NCBI GenBank assembly: GCA_905182985.1
Contig: CAJJDN010000006.1
Span: 63,914 to 127,913 of the forward strand
Length of the DNA: 64,000 nucleotides
DNA from: Paramecium sonneborni
Taxonomy: Eukaryota; Ciliophora; Oligohymenophorea; Peniculida; Parameciidae
Direction of reading: 5' to 3'
The notes beneath the pieces were generated by a model. It was not told where the DNA came from. It did not search any database and saw only the letters and a program-made list of their open reading frames with translations. The translations under genes were made by a program, and so were the position numbers. This document shows, one piece after another, positions 1-12,679 of the stretch. The stretch's first letter is position 1. The number at the start of each line of letters is the position of its first letter.

Positions 1-2565
1 AAATAGAATTTATAAAAATAATATTCAAATGAACAATAAAATGATCCCTTGGATTAATTTTAATAGTATTCTTAAAATTAGTAATTAAACAGATTGGATA
101 AACTTCAATAAAGTCCTTAAAAAAATTTAGGGGATGAAAAAACAAAAATAGAAATAAGTGATAGACCTCCTGAAGATTAAAAATAAAAGTATATGAATAA
201 TTAGGTAGGTTAGGATATAAATAAAATTAAAGTAAGTAATAAAATAGAGAATGGAAAAAAATAAATGATTTAAAATATTGAAGTAGATAATGGATTATAA
301 AAAAAAAAAAAAATTATAGAATAATTAGGATAAAATGAAAGTTAAGAAAATCTTTAGGTCGATGATGGATTACAAAATAAAAAAGTTGTTTAAGAATAAT
401 TTCCATAAAATGAAAGTTAAGAAAATATTAAAGTAGATGATGGATTATAAAATTAAGAAGTGGTTTCAAAAATATTAGCATTAAATGAAAATTCTGAAAA
501 TAATTAAGTAGATGAAGGATTATAAAATAAAAAAGTTGTTTAAGAATAATTTCCATAAAATGAAAATTCTGAAAATAATGAAGTAGATGATGGATTATAA
601 AATTAGGAAGTTGTTTAAGAAATATTTCCATTAAATGAAAATTCTGAAAATAATGAAATAGATTATGGATTATAAAATTAGGAAGTTATTTAAGAAATAT
701 TTCCATTAAATGAAAATTCTGAAAATAATGAAGTAGATGATGGATTATAAAATTAGGAAGTTATTTAAGAAATATTTCCATTAAATGAAAATTCTGAAAA
801 TAATGAAATAGATTATGGATTATAAAATTAGGAAGTTATTTAAGAAATATTTCCATTAAATGAAAATTCTGAAAATAATGAAGTAGATGATGGATTATAA
901 AATTAGGAAGTTATTTAAGAAATATTTCCATTAAATGAAAATTCTGAAAATAATGAAATAGATTATGGATTATAAAATTAGGAAGTTATTTAAGAAATAT
1001 TTCCATTAAATGAAAATTCTGAAAATAATGAAGTAGATGATGGATTATAAAATTAGGAAGTTATTTAAGAAATATTTCCATTAAATGAAAATTCTGAAAA
1101 TAATGAAATAGATTATGGATTATAAAATTAGGAAGTTATTTAAGAAATATTTCCATTAAATGAAAATTCTGAAAATAATGAAGTAGATGATGGATTATAA
1201 AATTAGGAAGTTATTTAAGAAATATTTCCATTAAATGAAAATTCTGAAAATAATGAAATAGATTATGGATTATAAAATTAGGAAGTTATTTAAGAAATAT
1301 TTCCATTAAATGAAAATTCTGAAAATAATGAAGTAGATGATGGATTATAAAATTAGGAAGTTGTTTAAGAAATATTTTCATTAAATGAAAATTCTGAAAA
1401 TAATTAATTAGACGATAGATTATAAAATTAAGAACTTATTTAATAAATTCATGGATTAAATTAAATTTAAGAAGATGTTTAATTAATTGATGGAGTAAAT
1501 GATATTTTATAAGACGTTTTACAACAAGGCGTATCAAATTAAAATTAAGAAATATAAATAGTTGATAGATCAAATTAAAATAATGAAAATATTTAAGAAA
1601 TTGTTGAATAAAGATTATAATTAGAAAATATTTTATAAGCACAGTCTTAAGCTTAAGAAAATGCTCACAACAATTTCCCTCATATTTTCTAAGGACCATA
1701 AGTACAAAATAATGAAAATGAATAATTGAATCCATTATTATATGATCATTTAAATTAGACGATTATGTACAAATTGGTGCCTGATGATAATTCTAATAAT
1801 TCTGGTAATTCTGATATATAATGTTATGTCTTCAACATCTTAAATTAATATTTAAAACATCGAATTTTTATTTGTGAAATAGATTAATTGTATCCAAATA
1901 ATAGATAGAAATATTTCGCTAAATTGAATTATTGCTAGGATCTAAACATAATTCCTTTAATTATAGAAAGAATTTTAACACCTATAAGAAATCATATTAT
2001 GCATTTTATTAACGAACAAATCAATCTAGATAATCTATATGACAAAACACTAGATTTAATTTAATAATTGAATGTTATAGATATAGAATTATCTTGATAA
2101 TAATATGAATTAATAATTCTTTTATTTATATAGTAAAATAGATTTAATCAAAATAATTTTTGGGCTTAAATTTCCAATAATGGTTTTAATTCTGGTAATG
2201 GTTTTCTTAGCAATAAACTGGAGGAAGAATTGTGTAATGATTTAACAAAAAATTAGGAGACTTTGCTTTTATTAGGGACTCCTCTAATCTTTAGAATAAG
2301 AGGAATATTATTACTGATTAACTTTAAAGACATGTCTATAATTCATCTTACCATTCTTTTCTAGATTGTCTAAATTATTGACTAGTTTTGCTCAAATAGA
2401 GTGCATTGGTACTATTTAATTCAGGGAAGAGAGTCTTGTGTTTATATGGTCGGTAGAATCTTCTTTAATGAGTCCTTGAGCCAACTTTAGAAGTTTGAGG
2501 AATTTCAAATTTTTCTTATTTTGGAGGTAGATGATATGGATTTCTAAGGTATTCAAGAACATTGA
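1..2565 (+). CDS. Gln/Asn-rich protein with 25-residue repeats (3' part of gene)
   Basis: The frame starting at base 1 is open from the window edge when TAA and TAG are read as Gln, so the 5' end lies outside. Residues about 90-490 are a tandem 25-residue repeat with core VDDGLQNQEVIQEIFPLNEN. A non-repetitive C-terminal part follows. One TGA occurs at 2095-2097. The same frame then stays open with protein-like sequence to a second TGA at 2563-2565. A 60-nt GT...TATAG segment (about 2065-2124) around the first TGA would restore the frame if spliced. It is longer than the other introns here, so the gene may instead end at 2097 and the rest be a relic or separate exon. No domain recognised; function unknown. 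Confidence 0.6.
271..1470 (+). repeat. Tandem 75-bp coding repeat with 150-bp higher-order structure
   Basis: Units of exactly 75 bp (25 codons) run in phase with the reading frame. Units from 271 to 570 and after 1396 are diverged. From 571 to 1395 there are eleven nearly identical units that alternate between two types (GAAGTAGATGATGG versus GAAATAGATTATGG), giving a 150-bp higher-order period. Copies are identical even at silent sites, which suggests recent homogenisation. Confidence 0.95.
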
Positions 2566-2610
2566 ACTTTCTCTTATTTTATTAATTCATTTAATAAATA
2601 TTATGAAACT

Positions 2611-4799
2611 TCAATTCTTAAAATATTATTATCTATCTAGAAACTCGTGTTTAACATCTTCAACATCATTTTAATAATGAAATACTAATAATGAAATAAA
2701 TATAAATACTATGAGATTGTATAACACCTTCATGGGATTCTGGAAAGACAACTAATTCAACTGAACCATTATTCAATTTGACATCTGGTTGTAATTCAAT
2801 TTTTCTTGGTTATTTATGAGCTCTTGTAATAAATAAATAAAACTATTTACAAAACAATATCTCTTAGTTATAAGAATTATTAATCGACTTAAGTAAATTT
2901 ATTAAAGAATTTCATTCCATTTTCACCATCAGCAATTGATTTAAAAACTTATAAACCTTTTAGTAGATCAGCAATAGCTTCTTTGCCAATAGTCCAAATT
3001 TTGTTATAATCAACTTAAACAGTGAAATAAGGTTTATTATTAAGTTCTGAATGAATAAATTAAACAAAAGTTGGATCTTTTTATATAATTGATTATAGTA
3101 TAACATAAGAAGCTAAAATATGAGGTTATCCCCATTTAGATTATTCAGCTGAATAATATTGAAGTCCTTTTAATGCTCCCATAATAATATCAAGCCAAGC
3201 AGCTTTAACAATTTCATCTCTTTCTTCTTTTGTTTTTCCAGGGACCAAAATTTAAACAACATCATCGTAAGTACTAAGATATAATGCTACACTATCAGCT
3301 CTACATTCTTCATAAGCACCTGATAGTTCTCCAAATTTAGCATGCCAATGTTCATTTGGTTTATAAAATGTTGTTACTTTTTCATTAGTAAATGGATTGA
3401 TAACATTATCAAAATTCAATTTTCCATCTTTATCTTCCATAAATATTTTACCACTACCATGTCCTATTAATTCATGTAAAGCAACTACAACAAATAAAGA
3501 TTCCTTATAATAATTAATAAACAAATCAATATCTGTTCCTTATAAAAATCTAACTGAATCTCTGTTTGGTTTACCATATACATTTCCTAAATTTACATTC
3601 TTAAATCCTAAATTTTATCTTATATCATCATAATTTGGAATATTTATTCCAACTGGTGTTCCAGAACATGCAAATGCTAATATTTCTAAAGATGTAAAAT
3701 CAGGTCTACTAAATTTCTCTATTTCAAATTCTTTAGGCCAAGGTAAATCTTTAATTATATCTTCTGCCTTCTCTACTAAATTACCTAACAATTTAGATTC
3801 TTCCTAATTTACAATAGATACAAATCCTTCATATTCTGCTCTCACTTTCATTGGATCTAAATATGTTTCAATAAATCCAATATTTATTTCTATTATTGGT
3901 CCTTTATCTTAAATCCATAATTTCTAACTTTCTTTATGTTATTCAATATCTCCACTCTAAAAATGTTTTATGTATTCTTCTAACATTTTCACTTATGTCT
4001 CATTAGCAGCATATTTTTATGCTTCTCTCAAATTAATAGCTACACCATTCAAAAATGATTTAAAATCACCATAAATAGCCTAGACTTTCTTTCCTTAAAC
4101 TTCACCCAAAATAACTGTATCTGATCTCTCTGATGAAGCTACTAATAATTCAATCCTATCTCCATTTAAAATTACTCTTGTATTCAATTCACTTAGATTT
4201 TGTTTATGTAAAAATTAATCCAATTCTTCTATCTACTCCTTACTTAAATTTGGAGAGTAATATGAATTAGATCCACCCTTTTCGACTAAATCTAACAGTC
4301 CATATGGTTTTTCATATGTATAAATGTATTTTTCTATCAAATTCCATATTTTTGTAAATTCTTCCTGTTATTCTGAATAAGCCTTTGTTAATTACAAAAA
4401 TTGACGGAATTTTTCAACTGGTAATTCAGGTACAAACTTCGAATCACCAAAACTTAAATAATTTCCGCAATTTTAGAAAAAAGCAGAAAAATAAATAAAT
4501 AATTATTGAACTTGGTTTTCAGTAAATTCATTTTACAATAGCTTATCCTTTATTTCTGAAGTCTAATAATATTAATTTATTCTTACTGATTCTTTTTAAA
4601 ATATTTTTTACAACAAATAAAACAATCCTGGGGCTTCATATGATCTTTAAAAGTAACAAATTTTTGCACCTGCCCAGCATGCTCTTGTAAAATAATAAGC
4701 ATAATGCTTGCTTTTCTCATCTAGCAGATTGAATGCTGGACATTCAATTGCTGATACTTTAGCTTCTAAAGATATTATTGGTGCTTTTTATTAATCCAT
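2611..4799 (-). CDS. DPP3: Dipeptidyl peptidase III (M49 zinc metallopeptidase)
   Basis: Cytosolic exopeptidase that removes dipeptides from peptide N termini. The spliced product is 711 aa, close to the family length of about 730. It has the M49 zinc motif [10 protein letters not shown] near residue 441 (HExxGH with the M49 insertion) and the downstream ligand motif EECRAD near residue 495, so the active site looks intact. Two introns are needed: 2823-2850 (28 nt, ending CAAG) and 2685-2709 (25 nt). The first restores a C-terminal stretch ([17 protein letters not shown]) typical of the family. The start at 4799 is the first ATG of the open frame. Its 5' part is repeated at 5771-5965 by an apparent assembly duplication. 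Confidence 0.95.
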
Positions 4800-5380
4800 A
4801 ATTATTTTTAATATTATTTATTTAAAAATATTCCAACCTTAATGCCAATTTTTTTCTACAAACTCTGTCTCAATTCACTTTAATTAATCTTGAAGGTATT
4901 TTTAATCTTAGTATCTTTTACTTTTTTCTCTTCTGCTATGGTGATCACTATTTTTATATATTAAGTAGTTAAAAATAAAAATTTATCAACTAAATAATTA
5001 AAACTTATAATAAATGGATACCTGAATTTAATTAAGCGTGAAATCATTGAAACTACTCTTATTTTTTAGAAAAACCATTTTATATATTTATTTATTTAAT
5101 TATAGATTAATATCTTACAATTAAATAAAAAATAAATTTTTCATGAAAAAAATTTCTTAAATTTATTCCATAACTTAAACCGTTTGAATTAGGAAATTTT
5201 TTCACTATTAAACTATTTTTTTTTAATCATTTGTAAATAAATGATTTAAGAAATTTAAGAAGAAAGAATAAGAACAATCGGTTATTTTTATAAATAATTA
5301 TTTAATTAAATTGTCTATTATTTCTTAAGTTTAACAATATTGTGAAGACCTTGTGAATATAGATTTAAAAGATCCTAAAG
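4605..5380. repeat. 776-bp direct repeat, left copy (likely assembly duplicate)
   Basis: Bases 4605-5380 appear identical to 5771-6546 (offset 1166). The block carries the first part of DPP III and the first exon of the small gene at 6407. The copies sit directly on either side of a run of N, which is what unmerged overlapping contig ends look like. Confidence 0.9.
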
Positions 5381-5770
5381 NNNNNNNNNNNNNNNNNNNN
5401 NNNNNNNNNNNNNNNNNNNNNNNNNNNNNNNNNNNNNNNNNNNNNNNNNNNNNNNNNNNNNNNNNNNNNNNNNNNNNNNNNNNNNNNNNNNNNNNNNNNN
5501 NNNNNNNNNNNNNNNNNNNNNNNNNNNNNNNNNNNNNNNNNNNNNNNNNNNNNNNNNNNNNNNNNNNNNNNNNNNNNNNNNNNNNNNNNNNNNNNNNNNN
5601 NNNNNNNNNNNNNNNNNNNNNNNNNNNNNNNNNNNNNNNNNNNNNNNNNNNNNNNNNNNNNNNNNNNNNNNNNNNNNNNNNNNNNNNNNNNNNNNNNNNN
5701 NNNNNNNNNNNNNNNNNNNNNNNNNNNNNNNNNNNNNNNNNNNNNNNNNNNNNNNNNNNNNNNNNNNNNN
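5381..5770. other. Assembly gap (390 N)
   Basis: A run of 390 undetermined bases, flanked on both sides by the same 776-bp sequence. Confidence 0.99.
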
Positions 5771-6546
5771 TTTTTACAACAAATAAAACAATCCTGGGGC
5801 TTCATATGATCTTTAAAAGTAACAAATTTTTGCACCTGCCCAGCATGCTCTTGTAAAATAATAAGCATAATGCTTGCTTTTCTCATCTAGCAGATTGAAT
5901 GCTGGACATTCAATTGCTGATACTTTAGCTTCTAAAGATATTATTGGTGCTTTTTATTAATCCATAATTATTTTTAATATTATTTATTTAAAAATATTCC
6001 AACCTTAATGCCAATTTTTTTCTACAAACTCTGTCTCAATTCACTTTAATTAATCTTGAAGGTATTTTTAATCTTAGTATCTTTTACTTTTTTCTCTTCT
6101 GCTATGGTGATCACTATTTTTATATATTAAGTAGTTAAAAATAAAAATTTATCAACTAAATAATTAAAACTTATAATAAATGGATACCTGAATTTAATTA
6201 AGCGTGAAATCATTGAAACTACTCTTATTTTTTAGAAAAACCATTTTATATATTTATTTATTTAATTATAGATTAATATCTTACAATTAAATAAAAAATA
6301 AATTTTTCATGAAAAAAATTTCTTAAATTTATTCCATAACTTAAACCGTTTGAATTAGGAAATTTTTTCACTATTAAACTATTTTTTTTTAATCATTTGT
6401 AAATAAATGATTTAAGAAATTTAAGAAGAAAGAATAAGAACAATCGGTTATTTTTATAAATAATTATTTAATTAAATTGTCTATTATTTCTTAAGTTTAA
6501 CAATATTGTGAAGACCTTGTGAATATAGATTTAAAAGATCCTAAAG
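5771..6546. repeat. 776-bp direct repeat, right copy; contains DPP III 5' fragment
   Basis: Right-hand copy of 4605-5380. On the minus strand it holds a truncated second copy of the DPP III N-terminus (start codon 5963-5965, cut by the N run at 5771). On the plus strand it holds the start of the small gene at 6407. If the gap is a negative overlap, only one copy exists in the genome. Confidence 0.9.
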
Positions 6547-6901
6547 CTAAGGAATTTATGATGGAGAGAATAAAAAACATGATAAAGTGAATTATAAAAA
6601 AATTTAATATAGTTTTGCTCAAACAAATTTTTATCCAACTCCTTCATAATTATCATAAAATTACAAGAGAAACACTTCTAAAATCTAACTTCCATAAAAT
6701 GGATCAGAAATGGAAAAATAATTGAAATTTATTGCAGATGGATCAGTTTTTGGGGAAATCTAATCAATTTTACGATAGGCAAGAGCACCTGCTTATGTTA
6801 TACCTCCTCCTCCTCCAAAACAAGAAGAATAAGCTGGCTGCTTAGATCTTTTTACGATTACCATATAATTATCTAGATTAAAATGTTAATACAAAAAATG
6901 A
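6407..6901 (+). CDS. Small unknown protein, 144 aa
   Basis: ATG at 6407. Removing introns 6495-6528 (34 nt) and 6587-6612 (26 nt) gives 145 codons ending in TGA. The middle and C-terminal part is convincing coding sequence (for example NFYPTPSQLSQNYK and ARAPAYVIPPPPPKQEE, a short proline run). No family recognised. The 5' end is duplicated at 5241-5380. The first intron placement is the weaker part of the model. Confidence 0.6.
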
Positions 6902-7077
6902 ATTTAACTTTATTTAAAAAACTTAAAATTAATAGCAAAGCTAAATTTCAAATTTTTTATCTCCTATTCAAAACTAAAATTAACTCTAATAAAATTAACA
7001 ATAATATGATCAAATATAAAATCCATTAGCAATATAAGCAAATCTTTTGAATAATCAACAATAGATGGACTTATAAA

Positions 7078-7448
7078 TGCAAATTAATCAAACAACTAAT
7101 TGTTTAGATAGTGATTTTATTAAAAATATAAAAAAAACTGTAAATGTATTATGAGAGATTGAGGATACAGTTGAAAGTATTTATATAACAAGATTATTAA
7201 AGCAATGAAACAATCTTTATAAGATTATGAATTACATCACCAAGATATAGAAAAAGATTGAAAAGTAACCTATCTTCGTAAACTCGATTTTGATGAATCC
7301 ATATTAGACTAACTTATAATACATTAATGAATAATAGTTTCATCCTTTTGGAAGATATATGGCTACAGAGCCTTTAACGGTTGTTCAATAATCACAAAAA
7401 TTAAGGCAATAAAAGTTATAGTAGAGTATCGATTAATGATATATAAAT
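7078..7448 (+). pseudogene. Broken coding sequence, unknown protein
   Basis: Protein-like stretches lie in two overlapping frames: QSLQDYELHHQDIEKD and YLRKLDFDESILDQL in one, FHPFGRYMATEPLTVVQQ in the other. TGA codons interrupt each frame and no GT-AG set of normal size joins them cleanly. This suggests a relic or an error-containing gene. Family not recognised. Confidence 0.4.
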
Positions 7449-7736
7449 GATGATATTTATTTTTATCTAATCCTTTGATATTTCATATTTTTATCATAAA
7501 TTTTGATAATCCTTTTATTTCTATTCTCAAATGTATAGTGTTAACATATATAGTTTTATACGTCGTGAACAAAATTTTTTGCATGATTTTTAACATTTCA
7601 CACTGATTCCAAAAAAATAAACTTTCAACTAAAATTTTTAATCTATTTAGATTAAATTGCTTAAATACACAGAATCAATTTTTATCTGTTCTTTCATCAT
7701 TATTAATTTTTCTGATTTTTACTCAATATAAAATTT

Positions 7737-9176
7737 TCAAAATCCAAATTATTTTTCTTTTCTAGATTATATGTACGATTTAAATAAAATTATAATAGTA
7801 TTTTTAATACATTTGATTGAATAATCGCTTTAAGAATTAAACCCATTTATCTTTATAGATAATTTAGATATCTGAATTAATTCACCGTACTTTATTATTC
7901 TTTCTATAAATATTTCTAATTAAATATTTTAAAATATCACAAAAATAAATCAAAATATAAAACTATAGACTCCCATAAATTCTCTAAATGGCTTAAGCAA
8001 CATACTATATTCTTAATTTTTCTCTATCATTTCAGTAATTTAATAAAAATGATCAAAATCAACACAATAAATCCTTCTATTTTGCATGGTTTTTAAAATA
8101 AATTTAAAAATGAAATGTTTTAAATCTTCAGAAGATCCTTAATGGTTTTTCATTAATTATCTTAATTTAAATAAGTAATGTAAATCATTAATTTTTAAGT
8201 AATCAACTTAAGGATCAAATTTAGATAGATCAGTTCCTTCATCATTTAATTTTTAAAGCAAAGAGAATTAAAATTTATTTGATAATGTATTGTTAGGGTT
8301 AAAAAGTTCTTATAATTTAGATAGGATATCATTTAATTCTATCTAATTATAAGATGGATTATTCAATAGAGTGTTTTGAACAATAGTTAAAATATATTTC
8401 ATTTATAATGATGTTAATTAATAGGTTTATGATTTTAAGCCTTCTTTAATAGTTGATAAATCCTCTAAGGGGTAAATAAGAAAAAAATTAGTGTTTTCAA
8501 TTATTTTGGCTTAGGTATAGGTTTCTTTAATTTTAGTAGAAAAATTGTTTTGAATATCTAAAAATAAAGGATCATTTTTGAGATTGCTTTATTATTTTGA
8601 AATGATTTGAAGACAATGATATAAAATATGAAAATCTTTATAATTTTTTTATTATTTGTGGAGCATTTTGAGCATCTAATATAAAGTTCTTTCTGAAATG
8701 AATAAATTGAATTTTTAATAAAATGTTAGAACAGCATAAATTTATTTGACGTTTAGATACAAAACATTTTTATACCAAACAGATTCTAAATTTCTTAATG
8801 GTGTCATATAATCTTTTTCTTCCATTATGATATATGATAACCAAATCATATGACTATTGATTAAGTTTTCACTAAATTGATTGGCAATAACATTATCATA
8901 TGATTATCTATCAAGATATTGATTGATATGAGATCTCTACACATATTTAATAAGATTTCTGTAATCTGAGATCATTTCATATTTACAAAATTTGAGTCGA
9001 TCTCTAAGACTGTTAAATAATTCAAGTGAATTTTATCTTAATCCCATTTTAATTAAAGTTGCTGGATCTACACTAGCAAAATCTTAGATCTGAGAGGTAT
9101 TTTGAATAGCAGAGGAAAATAATACTTTTCTTAAATGTTTTGTATTTTAGAACATATTAAAATCTTTAATTTTCAT
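7737..9176 (-). CDS. Unknown 463-aa protein, probably helical
   Basis: The minus-strand frame from ATG 9174-9176 is open for over 1.2 kb. A 48-nt intron at 7916-7963 then joins it to a C-terminal exon ending in TGA at 7737. Total exon length is 464 codons. The sequence is rich in Leu, Asn, Lys and aromatic residues, with no recognised motif, signal peptide or TM segment. The intron is longer than most here but removes an in-frame TGA and continues in plausible coding sequence. Its start codon is 10 bp from the divergent RPS15 start. A later Met (near 9155) could be the true start. Confidence 0.65.
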
Positions 9177-9186
9177 TTTTCAAATT

Positions 9187-9677
9187 ATGGCTGAATAAAC
9201 CTAAGACAAACAATTCAAAGGAGTTAAAAAGTTTACTTATAGAGGTCTTTAACTTGAAGAGCTTGTTAAACTTCCAATGGATAAATTGGTTGAATAATTC
9301 AGAGCCAGATAAAGAAGAAGAATTTCAAATCAAGGAGAAAAGGTGCATGCATTTTAAAACTTAATGAAAAAAGTAATAAGAATATTAAAGTATTTAGATT
9401 AGAAAGTCTAAGAAAGAAACTTTACCAGGAGAGAAGCCTAAGCCTGTAAAGACTCATTAAAGAAATACTATTGTTGTACCTGAAATGGTTGGTTCAATTG
9501 TTGGAGTCTATAATGGTAGATAATTTAGTAATGTTGAAATCAAGTTTGATATGATTGGCAGGTATTGAATTACAATAGCATATTAGATATTTGGGTGAAT
9601 TCTCATTAACATATAAGCCAACCAGACATGGAAAGCCAGGAGTTGGTGCAACTAAAGGATCACAACACACAGATTGA
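9187..9677 (+). CDS. RPS15: 40S ribosomal protein S15 (uS19)
   Basis: Small-subunit ribosomal protein of the head domain. The spliced product is 146 aa, matching the 145-aa eukaryotic norm. Family motifs are present: [17 protein letters not shown] near the N-terminus, [27 protein letters not shown], and [20 protein letters not shown]. Two 25-nt introns (9373-9397, 9562-9586) are required, and without them the conserved frame is lost. The C-terminus ends GSQHTD rather than the usual family tail, a small oddity. Confidence 0.97.
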
Positions 9678-9913
9678 TGTTATGGATTTAAAAGTACATT
9701 AAGTTAATTCTTAAAATTTTATTATTATGCTTGCAATTAATAGTATTATATAAACTAATAGTCTATTATATTACTATATATAAAATTGCTATTTATTCTT
9801 TCTAAAGTTAGATGTTATGAATATTATGCTCTTTGATTATATATTCTTCTTTAATAAATTTGTTTTATTGACAATAATAAATATTGAAAGATAATCAACA
9901 ATTTTATTTATAA

Positions 9914-11354
9914 TCAATTATGGATTTCGAAGGGTTGAAAATTTCTTATTGATTCAAATTAAGAGAAGGATTGATTAAAATTACCTTTATTTACTAAAGG
10001 TTCATTCTTCATTATAACTTCATCCATACGAAAACTCCATTAAAGCTTTTCTAACTATCTTTAACTTTTACATTACATTCTTATTGATTCAAGATTGAAT
10101 GGACTTTTACAATCAGGACAATACTTTAATTAACTATAAATAATTACTTTATGATAGTTCAACCATTTATCTATACATGAAGTATGATAAATATGTTCAC
10201 AAAATATTAATCTAATTTAAACTGCATCATTAAATTGATCTAAACAAATAGAGCATTTATCAAAAGATAAGTATTTATTTTATCTTATAATTAAAGCTCC
10301 ATATTCTTGAGATGGACAGATTATATTAAATATTGGAAAAATGCTTAACATTTCTTCCTATCTTACAGATTTTAAATTTGTTTTTTTTTTAATTCTTGAT
10401 CTCTTGAATTTCTGTCTCATAATACAAACAATAATTAAAAGTAGAATTATGGCTATTATTGAAGTTAAAATTATAATTAATAAATATGCATCATTAGAAT
10501 CATTATTTTGATCTAGATAAGTGATTTACAAATTATCAAAATAAATTAAATAATAGAAATTAACTGTTTAATTAAATTAATTTTGGAATTTTTCAATTTT
10601 ACTTTTGCAGGATATAATATCCCTATTTGAAATATTTAAAATATTATTTTCATTTATCTTTACCTAATTTGGATTCATATTATCAATGATGCAGTAAGTT
10701 AAATATTTTGTTTTATTTTAGAATCTTAATATGTAATCTACAGAATTAAAATATTTAATGTCTAAATAGTACATTTTATTTCCCAAATACGTATTGTGGG
10801 TCTCAATATTATCTAATAATAAATGGCAATCATTTCCCATTTGTTATTCTCTACAAATACAAAATGAATTTCTACATTCAGAATCATTTTTACAATCGCT
10901 AATTTATTTATTTTATTGTTATACTATAAGCATTCCTCACTTGTTTAGTATGAAAATTATATTGTTAAATCAGTTTCAAAAAGCGATTAAATACCAATAA
11001 AACTTGAGATATTGTGTTCATAAAAATTCAAGTAGGATGAAATTACATTCTTTTATTTTACTTAGCCAAATATTAATTATTAAGAATTCATCATCTAGTA
11101 TGAGTACCAATCTACAAAGCAACTTTATTATCATTAATTCTTAACCTTTAATTTGATAACAATTGCTAAAAGTTATATTCAGTTGGATATTTGTAACAGA
11201 TAAAAAGGAAAGGCTGGTCCTCCTTTTTTTCTTTCCTTATAAATTCTAAACTCAATTTAACTTAGGATTTCATTTCTAAAGGAATAATTTTTATTCCTTT
11301 TAATTAACTATATTGTTAGATTTGGCATGCACATATTCCAAAAATAATAATCAT
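9914..11354 (-). CDS. Transmembrane RING-H2 E3 ubiquitin ligase
   Basis: Single-pass membrane ubiquitin ligase. Order: a short hydrophobic N-terminus that may be a signal peptide (MIIIFGICAC); an extracytosolic domain with a Cys-rich EGF-like stretch (CKNDSECRNSFCICREQQ); a TM helix (LLIIILTSIIAIILLLIIV); a basic stop-transfer; and a RING-H2 (CSICLD ... FCEHIYHTSC ... CPDC). Introns are 11123-11145 (23 nt), 10899-10924 (26 nt) and 10124-10147 (24 nt). The last lies inside the RING and is a stop-free multiple of three. The layout resembles PA-TM-RING/RNF13-like ligases of the endomembrane system, though no PA domain was recognised. Substrate unknown. Confidence 0.85.
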
Positions 11355-12679
11355 TAAATATTATTTCATTTTTTTATTTAAATATCTGTGTAGCTTAGCT
11401 AATCAAATCTCTTTTTAATAAAAATTAATAATATTAAAAATTATTGTTTTTATCATGATGCCATATTAGAAGATTGAGAACAGTACTTTTAATAAAATAT
11501 GATAAACTTTCTCATAAATGTATTAGCATATATGAGGTTAAATAATATTGAAATCTTGACTTGTTAATATTTAAAAAATGCTTGATTAAAAATGATAAGT
11601 ATTTTAAACATCAATGTTTATAAGAATGGGAATTCTAAATTCATTACTGTAATCTACTGCAGATAATTTATTTAATTTTATATATATATTTTTAAATTAT
11701 ATGGGTATATGTAGTCATTTTACTTATTCTTTGGGAATATCTTTGGTAAAATTTCAAATCATCTTGGCCACTTTGATTTAATTATAAAATATTAATTTAT
11801 AAATTAACCTCTGTTTTTGAATATAATTATACCAGACTTATATTCATATAAAATGTGATATTATACTACTAAATAAATTGATTAATTCTCCTTTATACTT
11901 TAAAAAGCGGATATTTTTCTACCTACTTTAAAATATATATCTTACTTTATATTAAATTCTGATTGCATTATATTAAGAAAAAATGAATCTATTTTGATTC
12001 TTCTTTCAAGAATGCAAAGAAACAAATATATTTTTCTAATTTTCCAAGACTTAAAAACTAAAATGCCTTGTTATTAAGTTCTCATATTGGATGTAAAAGA
12101 TTATCTATTTATCATTTTGGAATACCTAATACTATTCACAAAAAGAAATTAAAAATATTGATAATTTAGTAAAGTTTAGTTAATATAAATTAAAGAAAAG
12201 AGAGAAGCTGAATAAAGAGCAGAATAGAATATACATAGAAATAATTATTGAATGTAAGTAAGATACAAAAAAACAAAGTAAAAAAAAATATTAAAATTGA
12301 ATAGCACTGATCCACATTTTGCTTAAGGATACATTCAAATTTTAGTAGTATTAGTTCTAAATAAATCAATATATAAAATTAAAAACAAAATCTTGGATGT
12401 GTTGTTTTGTTTGATTATTTATTCAGTTTCTTGTTTAAGGGTTGTATTAAAATATTATTTTATATCTTCTTTTATTTATAATCATAGAATTCTTAATAAA
12501 TCTAAATTGTTTTATAAATATTTGTTATATAAAAAATAAAAGATTATTACAATATTTTAAACATGACAAAGTTAAAAATTGCTAATTGAAATCTTATTAT
12601 GTTATAAATATATAAAATAATATTATTATGTTGCTTTTCCTGAACATCAAAAAAAATTTAATAAATACTTTTTTCATTA
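11355..12679. other. Non-coding or unresolved, about 1.3 kb
   Basis: AT-rich sequence with frequent TGA in all frames and no convincing coding stretch, RNA gene or repeat. Long for this otherwise compact window; it may hold decayed sequence. Confidence 0.5.

Noticed and set aside
271..1470. CRISPR-like array
   Set aside because: Repeats are contiguous 75-bp coding units with no unique spacers, in frame with a protein, in a eukaryote.
428..1735. Minus-strand ORFs opposite the repeat protein
   Set aside because: They are antisense shadows of the plus-strand repeat. They end at codons that are not stops in this code, and their composition is low-complexity.
5353..5886. ORFs made mostly of X
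   Set aside because: They span the N gap; only their ends are real sequence, belonging to DPP III and the small gene copy.
7078..7448. Programmed TGA recoding (selenocysteine or Trp)
   Set aside because: Frame switches accompany the TGA codons and intact genes in the window use TGA as stop and TGG for Trp; decay or error is simpler.
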